A stretch of 50,914 nt of DNA from DASWVC01 sp036401335 (GCA_036401335.1 DASWVC010000038.1:1-50914), one strand, 5' to 3'; numbered from the stretch's first letter, positions 41,234 through 50,485 are shown. The notes: generated from the letters alone by a model not told the origin. Made by a program: numbers and translations.

Positions 41234-42112
41234 TTACGGCGAGTCTTCTCTGCTTAGGAACGCGGGCAGAAGCGCGAGACAAACGACGACGGCACCGATC
41301 CACGGCAGCGCGGCGTAACCCGACCCGTTGGCGAGCACCGTCGCGCCCAATGCTGCCCCGAGCGCATCGCCGACGTTGAAGGCCGACTGGTTCAGCGTTG
41401 ACGCCAGGTTGGGAGCCATCTTCGCCTGGACGGCCACGCGGTGCTGAAACGGAGGCACGAGTGCGAATGCGGCGATGCCCCAAGCAACGATAGAAGCAAG
41501 AGCGAGCGGGCCAGTCCGGACGAGGGAACCGAGACCGACGAGGGTGATCGCGTCGAGCAAGAGGAGCCCACGGATGAAGCGCACGGCGTTGCCATTGCCC
41601 CAGCAGCCACCGATCAAGCCGCCGACGGTCAGGCCGGCTCCGAATAAGAAGAGTCCCAGGGCTGCACCGTGCGGCGTCAGCCCTGCCTCGTGCTCCAGCA
41701 GAGGAGTCAGAAACGTCAGAACCGTGAACAGCTCGACGGACGAGAGCGTGCTGACAAGCATTGCCAGCCAGATCTGAGGCTGCCTCAAAGCGCCGAGCTC
41801 GCGCCGGATTCCGCTCGATCTGCCCCCTAGCTGACGCGGTATCCAGGCTGCTATCAACGCCAGAGACACGGACGACAGAAGCGCTGCGACGAAAGGCGAT
41901 CCGAACGCGACGCTGAGCGCGTAGACCGAGACAAGAAGCCCTGCCGTCGGCACCGAGACACGAAGGTCGGAGGCCAGGCCAGGGACGAGGCCCACGATGA
42001 CGAACTCGCCCGTTCCGATGCCGAAGCTCGCCAGCATGAGCGAGACGAGCGCGCGGCTGCCTCCCGTTCCGGCGTTGCCGTCCATCGATGAGCGGATGTG
42101 AGTGACCTCCAC
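41234..42112 (-). CDS. MFS transporter with internal deletion of several membrane helices
   Basis: A 292-residue frame (GTG 42112; ATG at 42085 is the better start) resembling a drug-efflux MFS carrier of the DHA1/AraJ type. The first two helices are present (ALVSLMLASFGIGTGEFVIVGLVPGLASDL, LLVSVYALSVAFGSPF). The sequence then jumps directly to a segment LSSVSLALIAAWIPRQ that normally precedes the central cytoplasmic loop. Intact relatives have about 100 more residues here, covering helices 3 to 6 with the motif A loop. The second half is complete (SVELFTVLTFLTPLLE, PNLASTLNQSAFNVGDALGAALG). The reading frame is kept, so an in-frame deletion occurred; transport function is doubtful. Confidence 0.72.
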   Translation of the reverse strand: MEVTHIRSSMDGNAGTGGSRALVSLMLASFGIGTGEFVIVGLVPGLASDLRVSVPTAGLLVSVYALSVAFGSPFVAALLSSVSLALIAAWIPRQLGGRSSGIRRELGALRQPQIWLAMLVSTLSSVELFTVLTFLTPLLEHEAGLTPHGAALGLFLFGAGLTVGGLIGGCWGNGNAVRFIRGLLLLDAITLVGLGSLVRTGPLALASIVAWGIAAFALVPPFQHRVAVQAKMAPNLASTLNQSAFNVGDALGAALGATVLANGSGYAALPWIGAVVVCLALLPAFLSREDSP

Positions 42113-42230
42113 GCTTGCCGGTGGTCCGGCACGACGGCTCGTTTCGAGCGCTTCGGGTCGTCGCTCGGCAAGGGTGGCAGAAACGGACGGCTTTCACGTT
42201 CGTTTCCGCTTATCCGCAGTCGCACGTCGT

Positions 42231-43202
42231 TCAGCCAAGGTGCCGCTTCAGTTCCTCGGCGGCCTGGTGCAATGCGGCGCGGACGGCCGGAACCTGGCTG
42301 ATGGCGTTGAGCAGCCCGTAGTCGTGGATCAAGCCGTTGTAGCGCACCGCGGTGACATCCACGCCCGCGCCGTCGAGCTTGCGCGCGTACGCCTCCCCTT
42401 CGTCCCGGAGCACGTCGTTGCCCGCCGTTTGAATGAGCGCCGGGGGCAACCCGGCCAACTGCTCCGCCGTGGCCTGCAACGGCGAGGCGTAGATCTCCCG
42501 GCGTTGCGCGGGGTCGGTCGTGTAGCAGTCCCAGAACCACTGCATCATCGCCTTGGACAGGAAGTACCCCTCGGCATATTCCTGGTAGGAAGGCGTGTCG
42601 AAAGCGGCGTTCGTCACCGGCCAGAACAGCACCTGGCATTTCAGGTCAGGACCGCCCCGGTGTCTGGCCAGGAGCGCCACCGCGGCAGTCATGTTGCCGC
42701 CGACGCTGTTGCCGACCAGCGCGAGACGGCGGCCGTCCACGTTGATCTCTGCTCCGTGCGCGGCAACCCACTTGGTCGCTGCATAAGCCTCGTGGATGGC
42801 CGTGGGGTAATGGGCTTCGGGGGAAGGGGTGTAGTTGACAAATACCGCCGCGAAACCCGAGTCGGCCACCAGATCGCGCACGAACCGTTCGTGCGTCGGG
42901 AAATCGCCCAGCACCCAGCCGCCCCCGTGGAAGAACATGAACGCGGGCAGCGTATCCTTCACGCCCGCGGGCCGGACCACCGTGAGCTTCACGGCGATGC
43001 CGTCGTGCGTGATGGCTTTCTCCTCGAGGTCGCAGGGCGCCAGGTTCACGGCTCCTCCTGCCTGGGCGTTGACAAGCACCAGGCGCGCCTCGGCGGGCGT
43101 TAAGGCTTCAATGGGCTTGCCGCCGCCGGAATTGAGAGCTTTGAGAAACTCACGGATGCGGTGTTCGACTTTCGGGTTTTGGGCTGGATTGATGGCAGTC
43201 AT
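42231..43202 (-). CDS. Alpha/beta hydrolase, acetyl-esterase (HSL/Aes) family
   Basis: A 323-residue esterase of the hormone-sensitive-lipase type. It has the oxyanion motif FFHGGGWVLGD at about residues 93-103, the nucleophile elbow LVGNSVGGNM with Ser near 167, Asp in NDVLRDEGEAYARKL and His in LIHDYGLLN, all in the expected order. It would hydrolyse short-chain acyl esters in the cytoplasm; there is no signal peptide. The gene is intact, unlike its neighbours. It is on the same strand as the damaged MFS gene, about 120 bases upstream of it. Confidence 0.92.
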   Translation of the reverse strand: MTAINPAQNPKVEHRIREFLKALNSGGGKPIEALTPAEARLVLVNAQAGGAVNLAPCDLEEKAITHDGIAVKLTVVRPAGVKDTLPAFMFFHGGGWVLGDFPTHERFVRDLVADSGFAAVFVNYTPSPEAHYPTAIHEAYAATKWVAAHGAEINVDGRRLALVGNSVGGNMTAAVALLARHRGGPDLKCQVLFWPVTNAAFDTPSYQEYAEGYFLSKAMMQWFWDCYTTDPAQRREIYASPLQATAEQLAGLPPALIQTAGNDVLRDEGEAYARKLDGAGVDVTAVRYNGLIHDYGLLNAISQVPAVRAALHQAAEELKRHLG

Positions 43203-43784
43203 TTTTGTGGGTTTGAGGTTGGTGTTCAGCGTGTTTGGCTAAAGGAGAGCGGTGGAACGACGTTAGGCCGTGCCCGCGTTGGCGCGGATTGCCTTTGCAT
43301 TAATCCACGTTCCGTCCGGGCCAAGGGGGAATGAGACGGGACCAGCCCTGATCTCTGAAAACTTGAGGCATGCAAGGGCATCGAGCTTCGCGAGATGCCC
43401 ACTCGATCGGTCTTTGTTCATTAAAAAAGGTTGGCGCCGGAGGGTTCTCGCGGGCCATCGACGCGACTTTGTTCCCGGATGCGGCGGGCCAACCAACGGG
43501 TGAATGACGCTCTTACGTTCATACCAAAGGGGATGACTAAACGGCCTTGGAAGGTGGTTAGGTCGGCCGAGACTTCCTTCCCCATCGACCGGCTGCAGCT
43601 TTCGGGCCAAGCTTGCGCTTGAGACACAAACCGTTGAAAACGAGACACTTATAATCCCTTAGAAGGTCTCTGAGGCCGGAATGATATTTCATTCGTTCGA
43701 AACCTCGTACCGACCTCGTCGCACCAGAGCTCGGTTGAGAGCCGCCTAAGACGACCCGCTCCAAACGTTGAGCCGGCGGCTGCT
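43203..43784. other. Gene-poor stretch upstream of the HTH gene
   Basis: About 580 bases without a convincing gene. A minus-strand frame near 43421-43648 has a protein-like passage (VIPFGMNVRASFTRWL), and several short frames exist, but none has a recognisable family. Together with nearby broken genes this suggests decayed coding DNA. The promoter of the esterase should lie just right of 43202. Confidence 0.4.
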
Positions 43785-44024
43785 TTGCAACGGACCCAAT
43801 CGCGTGCCCGCTACCGGACGCTGACGCACCGCAAGCGCGAAGCGATGAGGCTCGTCACGCAAGGCATGATGGACAAGCAGATCGCGGCAGAGCTTTGCAC
43901 CAGCGAGGCCACCGTTAAGACTCAGCGGGGTTGGGTAACGCGCAAGATGCACCCGCGGTCGGTCGCCGATTTGGTGCGCATGGCGGAAAAGCTCAAAGGA
44001 GAAAGACAACGGACGGGTGAGTGA
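43785..44024 (+). CDS. LuxR/FixJ-type HTH domain without a receiver
   Basis: The 79-residue frame is a complete LuxR-type DNA-binding domain: LTHRKREAMRLVTQGMMDKQIAAELCTSEATVKTQRGWVTRKM, with the recognition helix in SEATVKTQRG. The preceding text (QSRARYRTLT) is the linker that in FixJ-type regulators connects the receiver to the HTH, so the protein was once larger. No receiver sequence is seen upstream; the frame stays open but is unlike a receiver. A Trp replaces a usually small residue in RGWVTRKM. A receiver-only protein follows about 85 bases downstream. It may be a free DNA-binding module or the tail of a truncated regulator. Confidence 0.6.
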   Translation: MQRTQSRARYRTLTHRKREAMRLVTQGMMDKQIAAELCTSEATVKTQRGWVTRKMHPRSVADLVRMAEKLKGERQRTGE

Positions 44025-44107
44025 GGAGAATCAATGCACGATGCATGAGACCAACGTATCATGGAATTCGAGTGAGAATGGCGCCAGCTTGGCCCTTCGC
44101 ATCACTG

Positions 44108-44476
44108 ATGGTCAAAAACTCTGTAATCTCTGTCGTGGACGATGACGAATCGGTCCGCGAATCCCTCGAAGGGCTGCTGCGGTCTTTGGGGCATGTCGTA
44201 AACGTGTTCTCATCGGCCGAAAACTTTCTGAATTCGGAAGCTCTGTTGAAAACGGATTGTTTGATCTTGGATGTTCGAATGCCGGGAATGAGCGGACCCA
44301 CGTTGCAACGGAAGCTTAAGGGCAGTCACCCTCAAATCCCAATAATCCTTATTACTGCACATGAGGATGACGAGGTGATCTCCCGGGGGCTGGCCGACGG
44401 AGCCGTGGATTGCCTGTTAAAGCCGATCAGCGAAGATTCCCTGCTGGAAGCCATCAGCAAGGCACTTTCGGGTTAA
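44108..44476 (+). CDS. Receiver-only response regulator (FixJ-type receiver)
   Basis: A 123-residue stand-alone receiver domain from ATG 44108. The acidic pocket VVDDDES is at residues 9-15, phospho-acceptor Asp in CLILDVRMPGMSGP (near 54), the switch Thr in ILITAHEDD, and the lysine in CLLKPISED. The pattern fits the FixJ/TodT class. It lies about 200 bases before the giant histidine-kinase hybrid and is co-directional, so it is the natural phosphate acceptor for it. The missing HTH could be supplied by the small LuxR-type protein encoded upstream. Confidence 0.9.
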   Translation: MVKNSVISVVDDDESVRESLEGLLRSLGHVVNVFSSAENFLNSEALLKTDCLILDVRMPGMSGPTLQRKLKGSHPQIPIILITAHEDDEVISRGLADGAVDCLLKPISEDSLLEAISKALSG

Positions 44477-44589
44477 TCGAAAGGAAATCATGACTAACCG
44501 GCGGCCGGACAAATTAGGCAGTCGACAAAGGCAGGGGTAAGTTGGAGCCCCAAGCTATAGGCTCGCCTGCGCAATGTTCAACCGGCGAT

Positions 44590-44660
44590 GGATCATCAGA
44601 TTTTCTACGCCACTACAACCATAAAACGGGGTCAAAACCGGGCACGGAAGCTGATGATCC
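44590..44660. repeat. Inverted repeat ahead of the sensor hybrid gene
   Basis: GGATCATCAG (44590-44599) and CTGATGATCC (44651-44660) are perfect 10-bp inverted copies 51 bases apart, ending 21 bases before the start of the giant kinase gene. They could be two half-sites for a regulator or the base of a long RNA stem in the leader. Confidence 0.5.
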
Positions 44661-44681
44661 TTGAGGCCACGGAGTTCAGTT

Positions 44682-47600
44682 ATGCGGGAGCTAACCGATA
44701 GTGTAATCGAGACGCTTCGACAAGACGGCGAGTATGTTATTTCTCGAGCCAGGAGAAGGGGCGGCTTGCCGTCCTGGCTCCTGGTTTGGCCCTCGTCGGA
44801 GCGGCCGGAGAGCCTGGCAGAGCTTGAACGGGCCTATGCGTGGCGAGACGAATTGGACCCCTCGTGGTCCACTCGGCCGCTTGAACTGGTGCAGTACCGG
44901 GGCATGCCAACGCTCGTATTATCAGATCCCGGCGGAATTGTCCTGGCTGATTTAACCGGAACGCCGATGGAGCTAGCGTCCTTTTTGCGGATGGCTCTCG
45001 GCCTCGTAACGGCGCTTGGCCATTTTCACGCCCGGGGCCTCGTCCATCGGGATGTCAGGCCCGCGAACGTGATGGTGAGCGCCGCCCTCAGCGAGGCTTG
45101 GCTAATGGGCTTCGGTTTGACGGCCCGACTTCCCTGCGACCATCAAACTTCCGAATCGACCGAGGCCGTGGTCGGAACTTTGGCCTACATGGCACCCGAA
45201 CAAACTCAAAGGATGAATCGATCGGTCGATTCGAGGAGTGATCTCTACTCCCTGGGAGTGACCCTTTACCAGGTGCTCGTGGGAACTCTCCCCTTCACTG
45301 CCAGCGATCCGATGGAGTGGATCCACTGTCACATCGCGCGGCTGCCAGTGGACCCCAGGGCTTGGTCGAATGAGATCCCGGAGCCCGTTTCCGCGATCGT
45401 CATGAAGCTGCTCGCCAAAAGCCCCGAGGAACGCTACCAGTCCGCCTCTGGACTTCATGCGGACCTGCGGCATTGCCTTGCTGCATTGGGTACGCTCGGC
45501 CGGATCGACCCGTTTCCGCTGGCCACTCACGATGCCTCGCGTCGGCTGATGATCCCTGGGAAACTGTATGGGCGAGAAGCGGAGAAGGCGGCGCTGGCGG
45601 CGACTTTCGATCGAGTCTTGAAACAGGGCAAGTCCGAATTCGTGCTCGTTTCCGGCTATTCCGGCGTAGGCAAGTCTTCCTTTGTCAATGAACTGCGCAA
45701 GCTGGTGGTTCCCTCCAAGGGTTTTTTCGCGGCCGGTAAGTTCGACCAGTTTCAACGCGGCATTCCTTACGCCACCGTCGCCCAAGGTTTTCAGAGCCTT
45801 GTCCGTCAGGTATTGGGCAAGAAAGAAGCGGAAGTAACCCGTTGGCAGGAGGCGCTGCGAAAGGCGTTAGGTCCCGACGGCCAGCTTATGGTGGGGCTTA
45901 TCCCTGAGCTTGAGCTCCTCATTGGCAAACAGCCACCCCTTCCGGATCTTCCGCCCCGGGAGGCGCAGAATCGGTTCCAATTGGCATTCCGTCGGTTTCT
46001 GGGCGTCTTCGCCCGGCCGCAGCACCCCCTCGTCCTGTTTCTCGATGACCTGCAGTGGTTGGACGCGGCAACGCTGGACCTGCTCAAGCACCTGGCCACC
46101 GAGCCCGACACGCGTCACCTTCTGCTGGTCGGCGCGTACCGGAAAGGCGAAGTCGCCCAGACGCACCCGCTGTCGCAGGTGCTGGCGGAGATTCGTGAAG
46201 CGAGTGTCCCCGTCCAGGAGATTGTCCTTGGGCCGCTCTCCATCGAAAACCTCGATCAACTCGTTCTGGATGCGCTTCACGGCGAGCGCCAAGGCGTACG
46301 ATCCCTCGCGCAGTTGATTCACGAGAAGACTGGCGGGAACCCATTCTTCGCAATCCAGTTTTTGACCGCGCTCTCCGAGGAAGGGCTGCTTGCTTTCGAG
46401 CCGGGCGCAGCCACGTGGACTTGGGATCTGCGGAGGATCCATGCCAAGGGTTTTACCGACAACGTCGTGGACCTCATGGCCGGGAAGTTGGACCGGTTAC
46501 CGGAAGCGACACAAGAAGCACTCCATCAGATGGCGTGCCTGGGGAACATCGCGGGGGTTCCTTTCCTCAGTATCGTTCTGGGGGCCTCACAGGAGGCGAT
46601 CATTGCATTGCTCCGGGAGGCGGTGCTTGCCGGGCTCGTCTGCGAGTTGGACGGGGCCTACGCCTTCACGCATGACCGCGTTCAAGAGGCCGCTTACGCG
46701 CTCATTCCCGAAGCATTGCGTGCGCGGCACCACCTCCGTATCGGTCGTTCGATCATTGCGGCAATGACGCACGAGGAGGTAGAGGAAAAGATTTTCGATA
46801 TTGTTAACCAGCTTAACCTGGGTCGGGCGCTCATTTCCGACCTCGACGAAAAAGACTTGGTGGCGCGATTGAACCTTCGCGCCGGGAGAAAAGCTAAAAC
46901 GTCGGCTGCGTACGACTCGGCTTGTATCTACCTCTCCGCAGGGATGGATTTGGTGGGAGGCAACGCATGGGAGCACAGGCACGAACTCGCGTTCAACTTA
47001 TGGCTCGAGCGCGCAGAATCCGAATACCTGAATGGAAATTTCGACGAAGCAGAAAGCCTTATTGCCGAATTACTCGAGAGGGCTGACTCAAAGCTCGGGA
47101 AAGCGGCCGCGTACCGCCTGAGGCTCCTTCTTCACCTCATAAAGGCGGAGTACCGGCAAGCGGTCGGCTGCGGGCTGGCGTGCCTGCGCCTTTTCGGCAT
47201 CGAGATGCCGGCCCACCCAACTCGCGAACACGTCCAAGTCGAGTATGAAAGGATTTACCAGAAACTCGGGAGTCGGTCGATCGAAAGCCTGATCGACTTG
47301 CCCTTGATGACGGACCCGGAAATGCAGGCTGCCATGGGCGTACTCTCCGTCATCGCCGCGGCGGCTTTCAACACCGACATCAACCTGATGTACCTGTTCT
47401 TCTGCCAGATGGTAACCACAACTTTGACGTACGGGACCACGGACGCTTCCACGCACGGCTTTGCCGAACTGGCGACGATCCTTGGCCCCGTCTTCCATCG
47501 TTACACCGACGGGTACCGTTTCGGGAAGCTCGCTTGCAGTCTGATCGAGAAGTACGGCTTCAATGCCTACAAGACAAAGGTGTACTTCTGCATGCAGAGG

Positions 47601-50207
47601 GCCATGCTCTGGACCCAGCCGATTGAATCAGCAATCGACTTTATCCGACTTGCCATTGAGGCGGGTGTCGAGACCCGTGACCTGGTGTTTGCTTGCTTCA
47701 GCTGGCACCACCTGGTGACCGGCCTTCTTTTGCAGGGAGTTCGCCTCGACGAGGTGTGGCGTGAATCACAGGACGGCATTGACTTCGTGGGTAAGGTCAA
47801 ATTCCGCGACGAGAACGGCATCCCGTGGTGCCAACAACAATTCATTCTTGCGGTACGTGGTGAAACCGCCGCATCCGCGGGTGCCGCCGATGCCCCTTTC
47901 AACGATCAGAATTTTGAAACCCTCTTCGCGGCCCGGAAGCCCTTCTCGGTGTTTCATTACTGGGCACTTAAATTACAACTGCACTACACCTTTGCCGATT
48001 ACCATGCCGCGATCCGGGCGGCCCAAAAGGCTAGGGCACTGCTTTGGGCGGCAGAACAACACATCCAATCGGTCGATTACTACTACTACAGCGCACTCAC
48101 CGCAGCCGCCCTCTACGAGACGTCCTCCGCGGAGGGGCGTTGCGAAATGCTCGCAACAGTCAAGGAAGCCCTGAAGTGGCTCCGGGAATGGGCTGAGAGT
48201 TGTCCGCGAACATTTCTCGATAAATACACCCTGGTTCTGGCGGAGCTTGCACGCCTTGAAGGTCGCGACCTTGATTCTATGCGGCTCTACGAAGACGCGA
48301 TCAGGGCGGCACGCGACAGCGGGTTTGTTCAAAATGAGGGTGCCGGCAATGAACTGGCGGCCAAATTCTACCTCGCTCGTGGGTACGAGACCATTGCGCA
48401 AACCTACCTCCAAAATGCGCGCCACTGCTATGTTTGCTGGGGAGCACTGGGAAAAGTGCGCCAGCTGGATCAGAGGGAGCCGACCATCGAAAAGCGGGCG
48501 TCTGTGCATCCAAACAGCCTGGTTGACGCACCCTCGCAGCGGTTGGATCTGGGCTCGGTGATGAAGGCGCTGCAGGCAGTCTCAGGCGAGATCGTCCTGG
48601 AAAAGCTGATTGAAACCCTCATGGTGATTGCCATCGAGCACGCAGGAGCCGAGCGGGGCGTCATGATTCTGCCGCGCCGGCATGAGTACCGGATTGAGGC
48701 GGAAGCCAGGACCGGCCGCGATCGCGTCGAGGTTCATTTGCAGCCAAGGGACATGCAGCGTTCTGAGGTCCCCGAATCGCTTCTACGCTACGTCATCCGG
48801 ACCCAGCAGAGCGTGATTCTGGGTGACGCCTTGGTCGAAAACCTCTTTTCGGAGGACCAATACATCTGCCGGACTGGTCCCAGGTCGGTACTCTGCCTGC
48901 CTCTGGTTAAGCAGGGCAAGCTCATGGGCGTACTGTATTTGGAAAACAGCCTGGCCCCCCATGTGTTTACGCCCGCCCGCCTTGCGGTCCTGGATTTGCT
49001 GGCCTCCCAAGCGGCGATTTCCCTGGAAAACGCCCGACTTTACGCCGAGGTGGAGCGTGAGAACCTGGAACGTCAGCGGGCGGAGGATGAGTTGCGTCGC
49101 AGTGAAAGACTGATGGCAGAAGGACAGCGGATTAGCCGGACCGGGAGCTGGGCGTGGAATATCCGAACGGGAAAACTTGTCTGGTCGGCGGAACAATGGC
49201 GCATGTTCGGCCTTAATCCGCAAGTTGGGGAGATGACGTTCGGGCGCTTTGCCGACATCATCCACCCTGCGGACCGATCCTTCGTTCTGCAAACGATTGA
49301 CGACGCGGTCGAAGCCCGGGTCGCCTTCGACCTGGAGTTCCGGATTTGCATGCCCAGAGGAGGAGTGAAGTACATCCAGGGCGCCGGCCATCCAATCGCC
49401 GAGACGTCGGAGGAGTACATCGGGGCGGTAATGGACCTCACGCAACAGAAGCACGCCGAGGAAGAGTTGCGGCGCAAAGAGGCCGACTTGCGGAAGGCGC
49501 AGGCTGAGCTGGCCCATGTCACGCGGGTGACGACGATGGGGGAGCTGGCCGCCTCGATCGCGCATGAGGTCAGTCAACCGCTAACAGGAATTGTGACGAA
49601 TGGAAACGCCTGCATGCGGTGGCTTGGGGCCGAGCCGCCGAACCACGATGAGGTGAAACAATCGGTGAACCGCATCATTCGGGACGGAAAGCGGGCAGCC
49701 GATGTGATCGGACGCATCCGGACACTCTTCCGGAAAGCGGATACAGCAAAGGAGCCGCTGGACTTGAGTGAGAGCATCCGCGAGGTCATTGAGCTGACTC
49801 AAAGCGAGATGGAGAAGAAGCAGGTAGCGCTGCGGTCGGAACTGGCTGAGGAGCTGCCGCCCGTCCTCGGAGATCGGGTGCAACTGCAACAGGTGATGCT
49901 GAACCTGATCCTGAATGGGATCGAAGCGATGAGCAGAGTCAAAAGCCGGTCGCGGGAGCTGCTCATCCGCACGGAGGCTCACGGGGACACGGGAGTTTTA
50001 GTTACCGTTCGAGACACCGGCGAGGGGCTTGATCGCGGGTCCGTTAACCAAATCTTCAATGCCTTCCATACCACCAAAACGGGTGGCCTCGGGATGGGGC
50101 TTTCGATCAGCCGTTCCATTGTGGAAAATCATCGTGGACAGCTCTGGGCTACCGTCAACGAAGGCCCCGGAGCCACCTTTCAGTTTACGCTGATGACGCA
50201 CCTTTAG
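44682..50207 (+). CDS. Giant sensor hybrid: Ser/Thr pseudokinase - AAA ATPase - GAF - PAS - histidine kinase
   Basis: From ATG 44682 (GGAG seven bases upstream) the protein has 1841 residues. An N-terminal Ser/Thr-kinase-like domain (to about 285) has LVHRDVRPANVMV and the TLAYMAPEQ and SDLYSLGVTLYQVL motifs. It lacks a clear VAIK lysine, and its DFG motif reads MGFGLT (Gly for Asp), so it is probably a pseudokinase, as is common in this family. An AAA/MalT-type ATPase follows (Walker A GYSGVGKSS near 325, Walker B LVLFLDDLQWLD near 450), then a long helical repeat region (600-1290), a GAF domain (about 1300-1455), a PAS domain (1470-1590), a HisKA with ASIAHEVSQPLTG (His near 1628) and a complete HATPase (NLILNGIEAMS, VRDTGEGLD, GLGMGLSISRSI). 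It probably signals to the receiver protein upstream. The inputs are unknown. Confidence 0.93.
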   Translation: MRELTDSVIETLRQDGEYVISRARRRGGLPSWLLVWPSSERPESLAELERAYAWRDELDPSWSTRPLELVQYRGMPTLVLSDPGGIVLADLTGTPMELASFLRMALGLVTALGHFHARGLVHRDVRPANVMVSAALSEAWLMGFGLTARLPCDHQTSESTEAVVGTLAYMAPEQTQRMNRSVDSRSDLYSLGVTLYQVLVGTLPFTASDPMEWIHCHIARLPVDPRAWSNEIPEPVSAIVMKLLAKSPEERYQSASGLHADLRHCLAALGTLGRIDPFPLATHDASRRLMIPGKLYGREAEKAALAATFDRVLKQGKSEFVLVSGYSGVGKSSFVNELRKLVVPSKGFFAAGKFDQFQRGIPYATVAQGFQSLVRQVLGKKEAEVTRWQEALRKALGPDGQLMVGLIPELELLIGKQPPLPDLPPREAQNRFQLAFRRFLGVFARPQHPLVLFLDDLQWLDAATLDLLKHLATEPDTRHLLLVGAYRKGEVAQTHPLSQVLAEIREASVPVQEIVLGPLSIENLDQLVLDALHGERQGVRSLAQLIHEKTGGNPFFAIQFLTALSEEGLLAFEPGAATWTWDLRRIHAKGFTDNVVDLMAGKLDRLPEATQEALHQMACLGNIAGVPFLSIVLGASQEAIIALLREAVLAGLVCELDGAYAFTHDRVQEAAYALIPEALRARHHLRIGRSIIAAMTHEEVEEKIFDIVNQLNLGRALISDLDEKDLVARLNLRAGRKAKTSAAYDSACIYLSAGMDLVGGNAWEHRHELAFNLWLERAESEYLNGNFDEAESLIAELLERADSKLGKAAAYRLRLLLHLIKAEYRQAVGCGLACLRLFGIEMPAHPTREHVQVEYERIYQKLGSRSIESLIDLPLMTDPEMQAAMGVLSVIAAAAFNTDINLMYLFFCQMVTTTLTYGTTDASTHGFAELATILGPVFHRYTDGYRFGKLACSLIEKYGFNAYKTKVYFCMQRAMLWTQPIESAIDFIRLAIEAGVETRDLVFACFSWHHLVTGLLLQGVRLDEVWRESQDGIDFVGKVKFRDENGIPWCQQQFILAVRGETAASAGAADAPFNDQNFETLFAARKPFSVFHYWALKLQLHYTFADYHAAIRAAQKARALLWAAEQHIQSVDYYYYSALTAAALYETSSAEGRCEMLATVKEALKWLREWAESCPRTFLDKYTLVLAELARLEGRDLDSMRLYEDAIRAARDSGFVQNEGAGNELAAKFYLARGYETIAQTYLQNARHCYVCWGALGKVRQLDQREPTIEKRASVHPNSLVDAPSQRLDLGSVMKALQAVSGEIVLEKLIETLMVIAIEHAGAERGVMILPRRHEYRIEAEARTGRDRVEVHLQPRDMQRSEVPESLLRYVIRTQQSVILGDALVENLFSEDQYICRTGPRSVLCLPLVKQGKLMGVLYLENSLAPHVFTPARLAVLDLLASQAAISLENARLYAEVERENLERQRAEDELRRSERLMAEGQRISRTGSWAWNIRTGKLVWSAEQWRMFGLNPQVGEMTFGRFADIIHPADRSFVLQTIDDAVEARVAFDLEFRICMPRGGVKYIQGAGHPIAETSEEYIGAVMDLTQQKHAEEELRRKEADLRKAQAELAHVTRVTTMGELAASIAHEVSQPLTGIVTNGNACMRWLGAEPPNHDEVKQSVNRIIRDGKRAADVIGRIRTLFRKADTAKEPLDLSESIREVIELTQSEMEKKQVALRSELAEELPPVLGDRVQLQQVMLNLILNGIEAMSRVKSRSRELLIRTEAHGDTGVLVTVRDTGEGLDRGSVNQIFNAFHTTKTGGLGMGLSISRSIVENHRGQLWATVNEGPGATFQFTLMTHL

Positions 50208-50485
50208 GAGGCGGATACTGCCTGTAGAAACCCGGCGCTTGATGAGCGCTTAGCGACGGTTCTCAGGCTCCATGGGGAAAGGTGTCCGCCGTCGAAACTT
50301 ACATGTCCGATGTCGGTGTGGTGAACGCCTTCTTTATCGCCATTCAGGTCGACCGTTGCGCAGCGCTTGAGCAACGTTAACGCTGTGACGATGCCTACCC
50401 AGAGCCCCGCCGCCAAGAGGGCACCGAACGCAAGCTTCCGCCCGCGACGTTTGCGCGGGGCTGGCCGTTGCTTTCGGTGATGCAC
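50204..50485 (-). CDS. Small basic membrane protein, hypothetical
   Basis: A possible 93-residue protein: a very basic N-terminus (MHHRKQRPAPRKRRGRK), one membrane helix (LAFGALLAAGLWVGIVTALTLL), and a polar tail beginning KRCATVDLNGDKEG. The design (positive-inside single-pass) is credible, but no family is recognised. Its stop overlaps the end of the kinase gene by four bases in convergent direction. It could be a chance frame in GC-rich DNA. Confidence 0.35.
   Translation of the reverse strand: MHHRKQRPAPRKRRGRKLAFGALLAAGLWVGIVTALTLLKRCATVDLNGDKEGVHHTDIGHVSFDGGHLSPWSLRTVAKRSSSAGFLQAVSAS

Noticed and set aside
40683..42197. 504-codon minus-strand open frame
   Set aside because: It is an Arg-rich frame overlapping both the MFS gene and the DUF4198 relic in another phase; no recognisable protein features.
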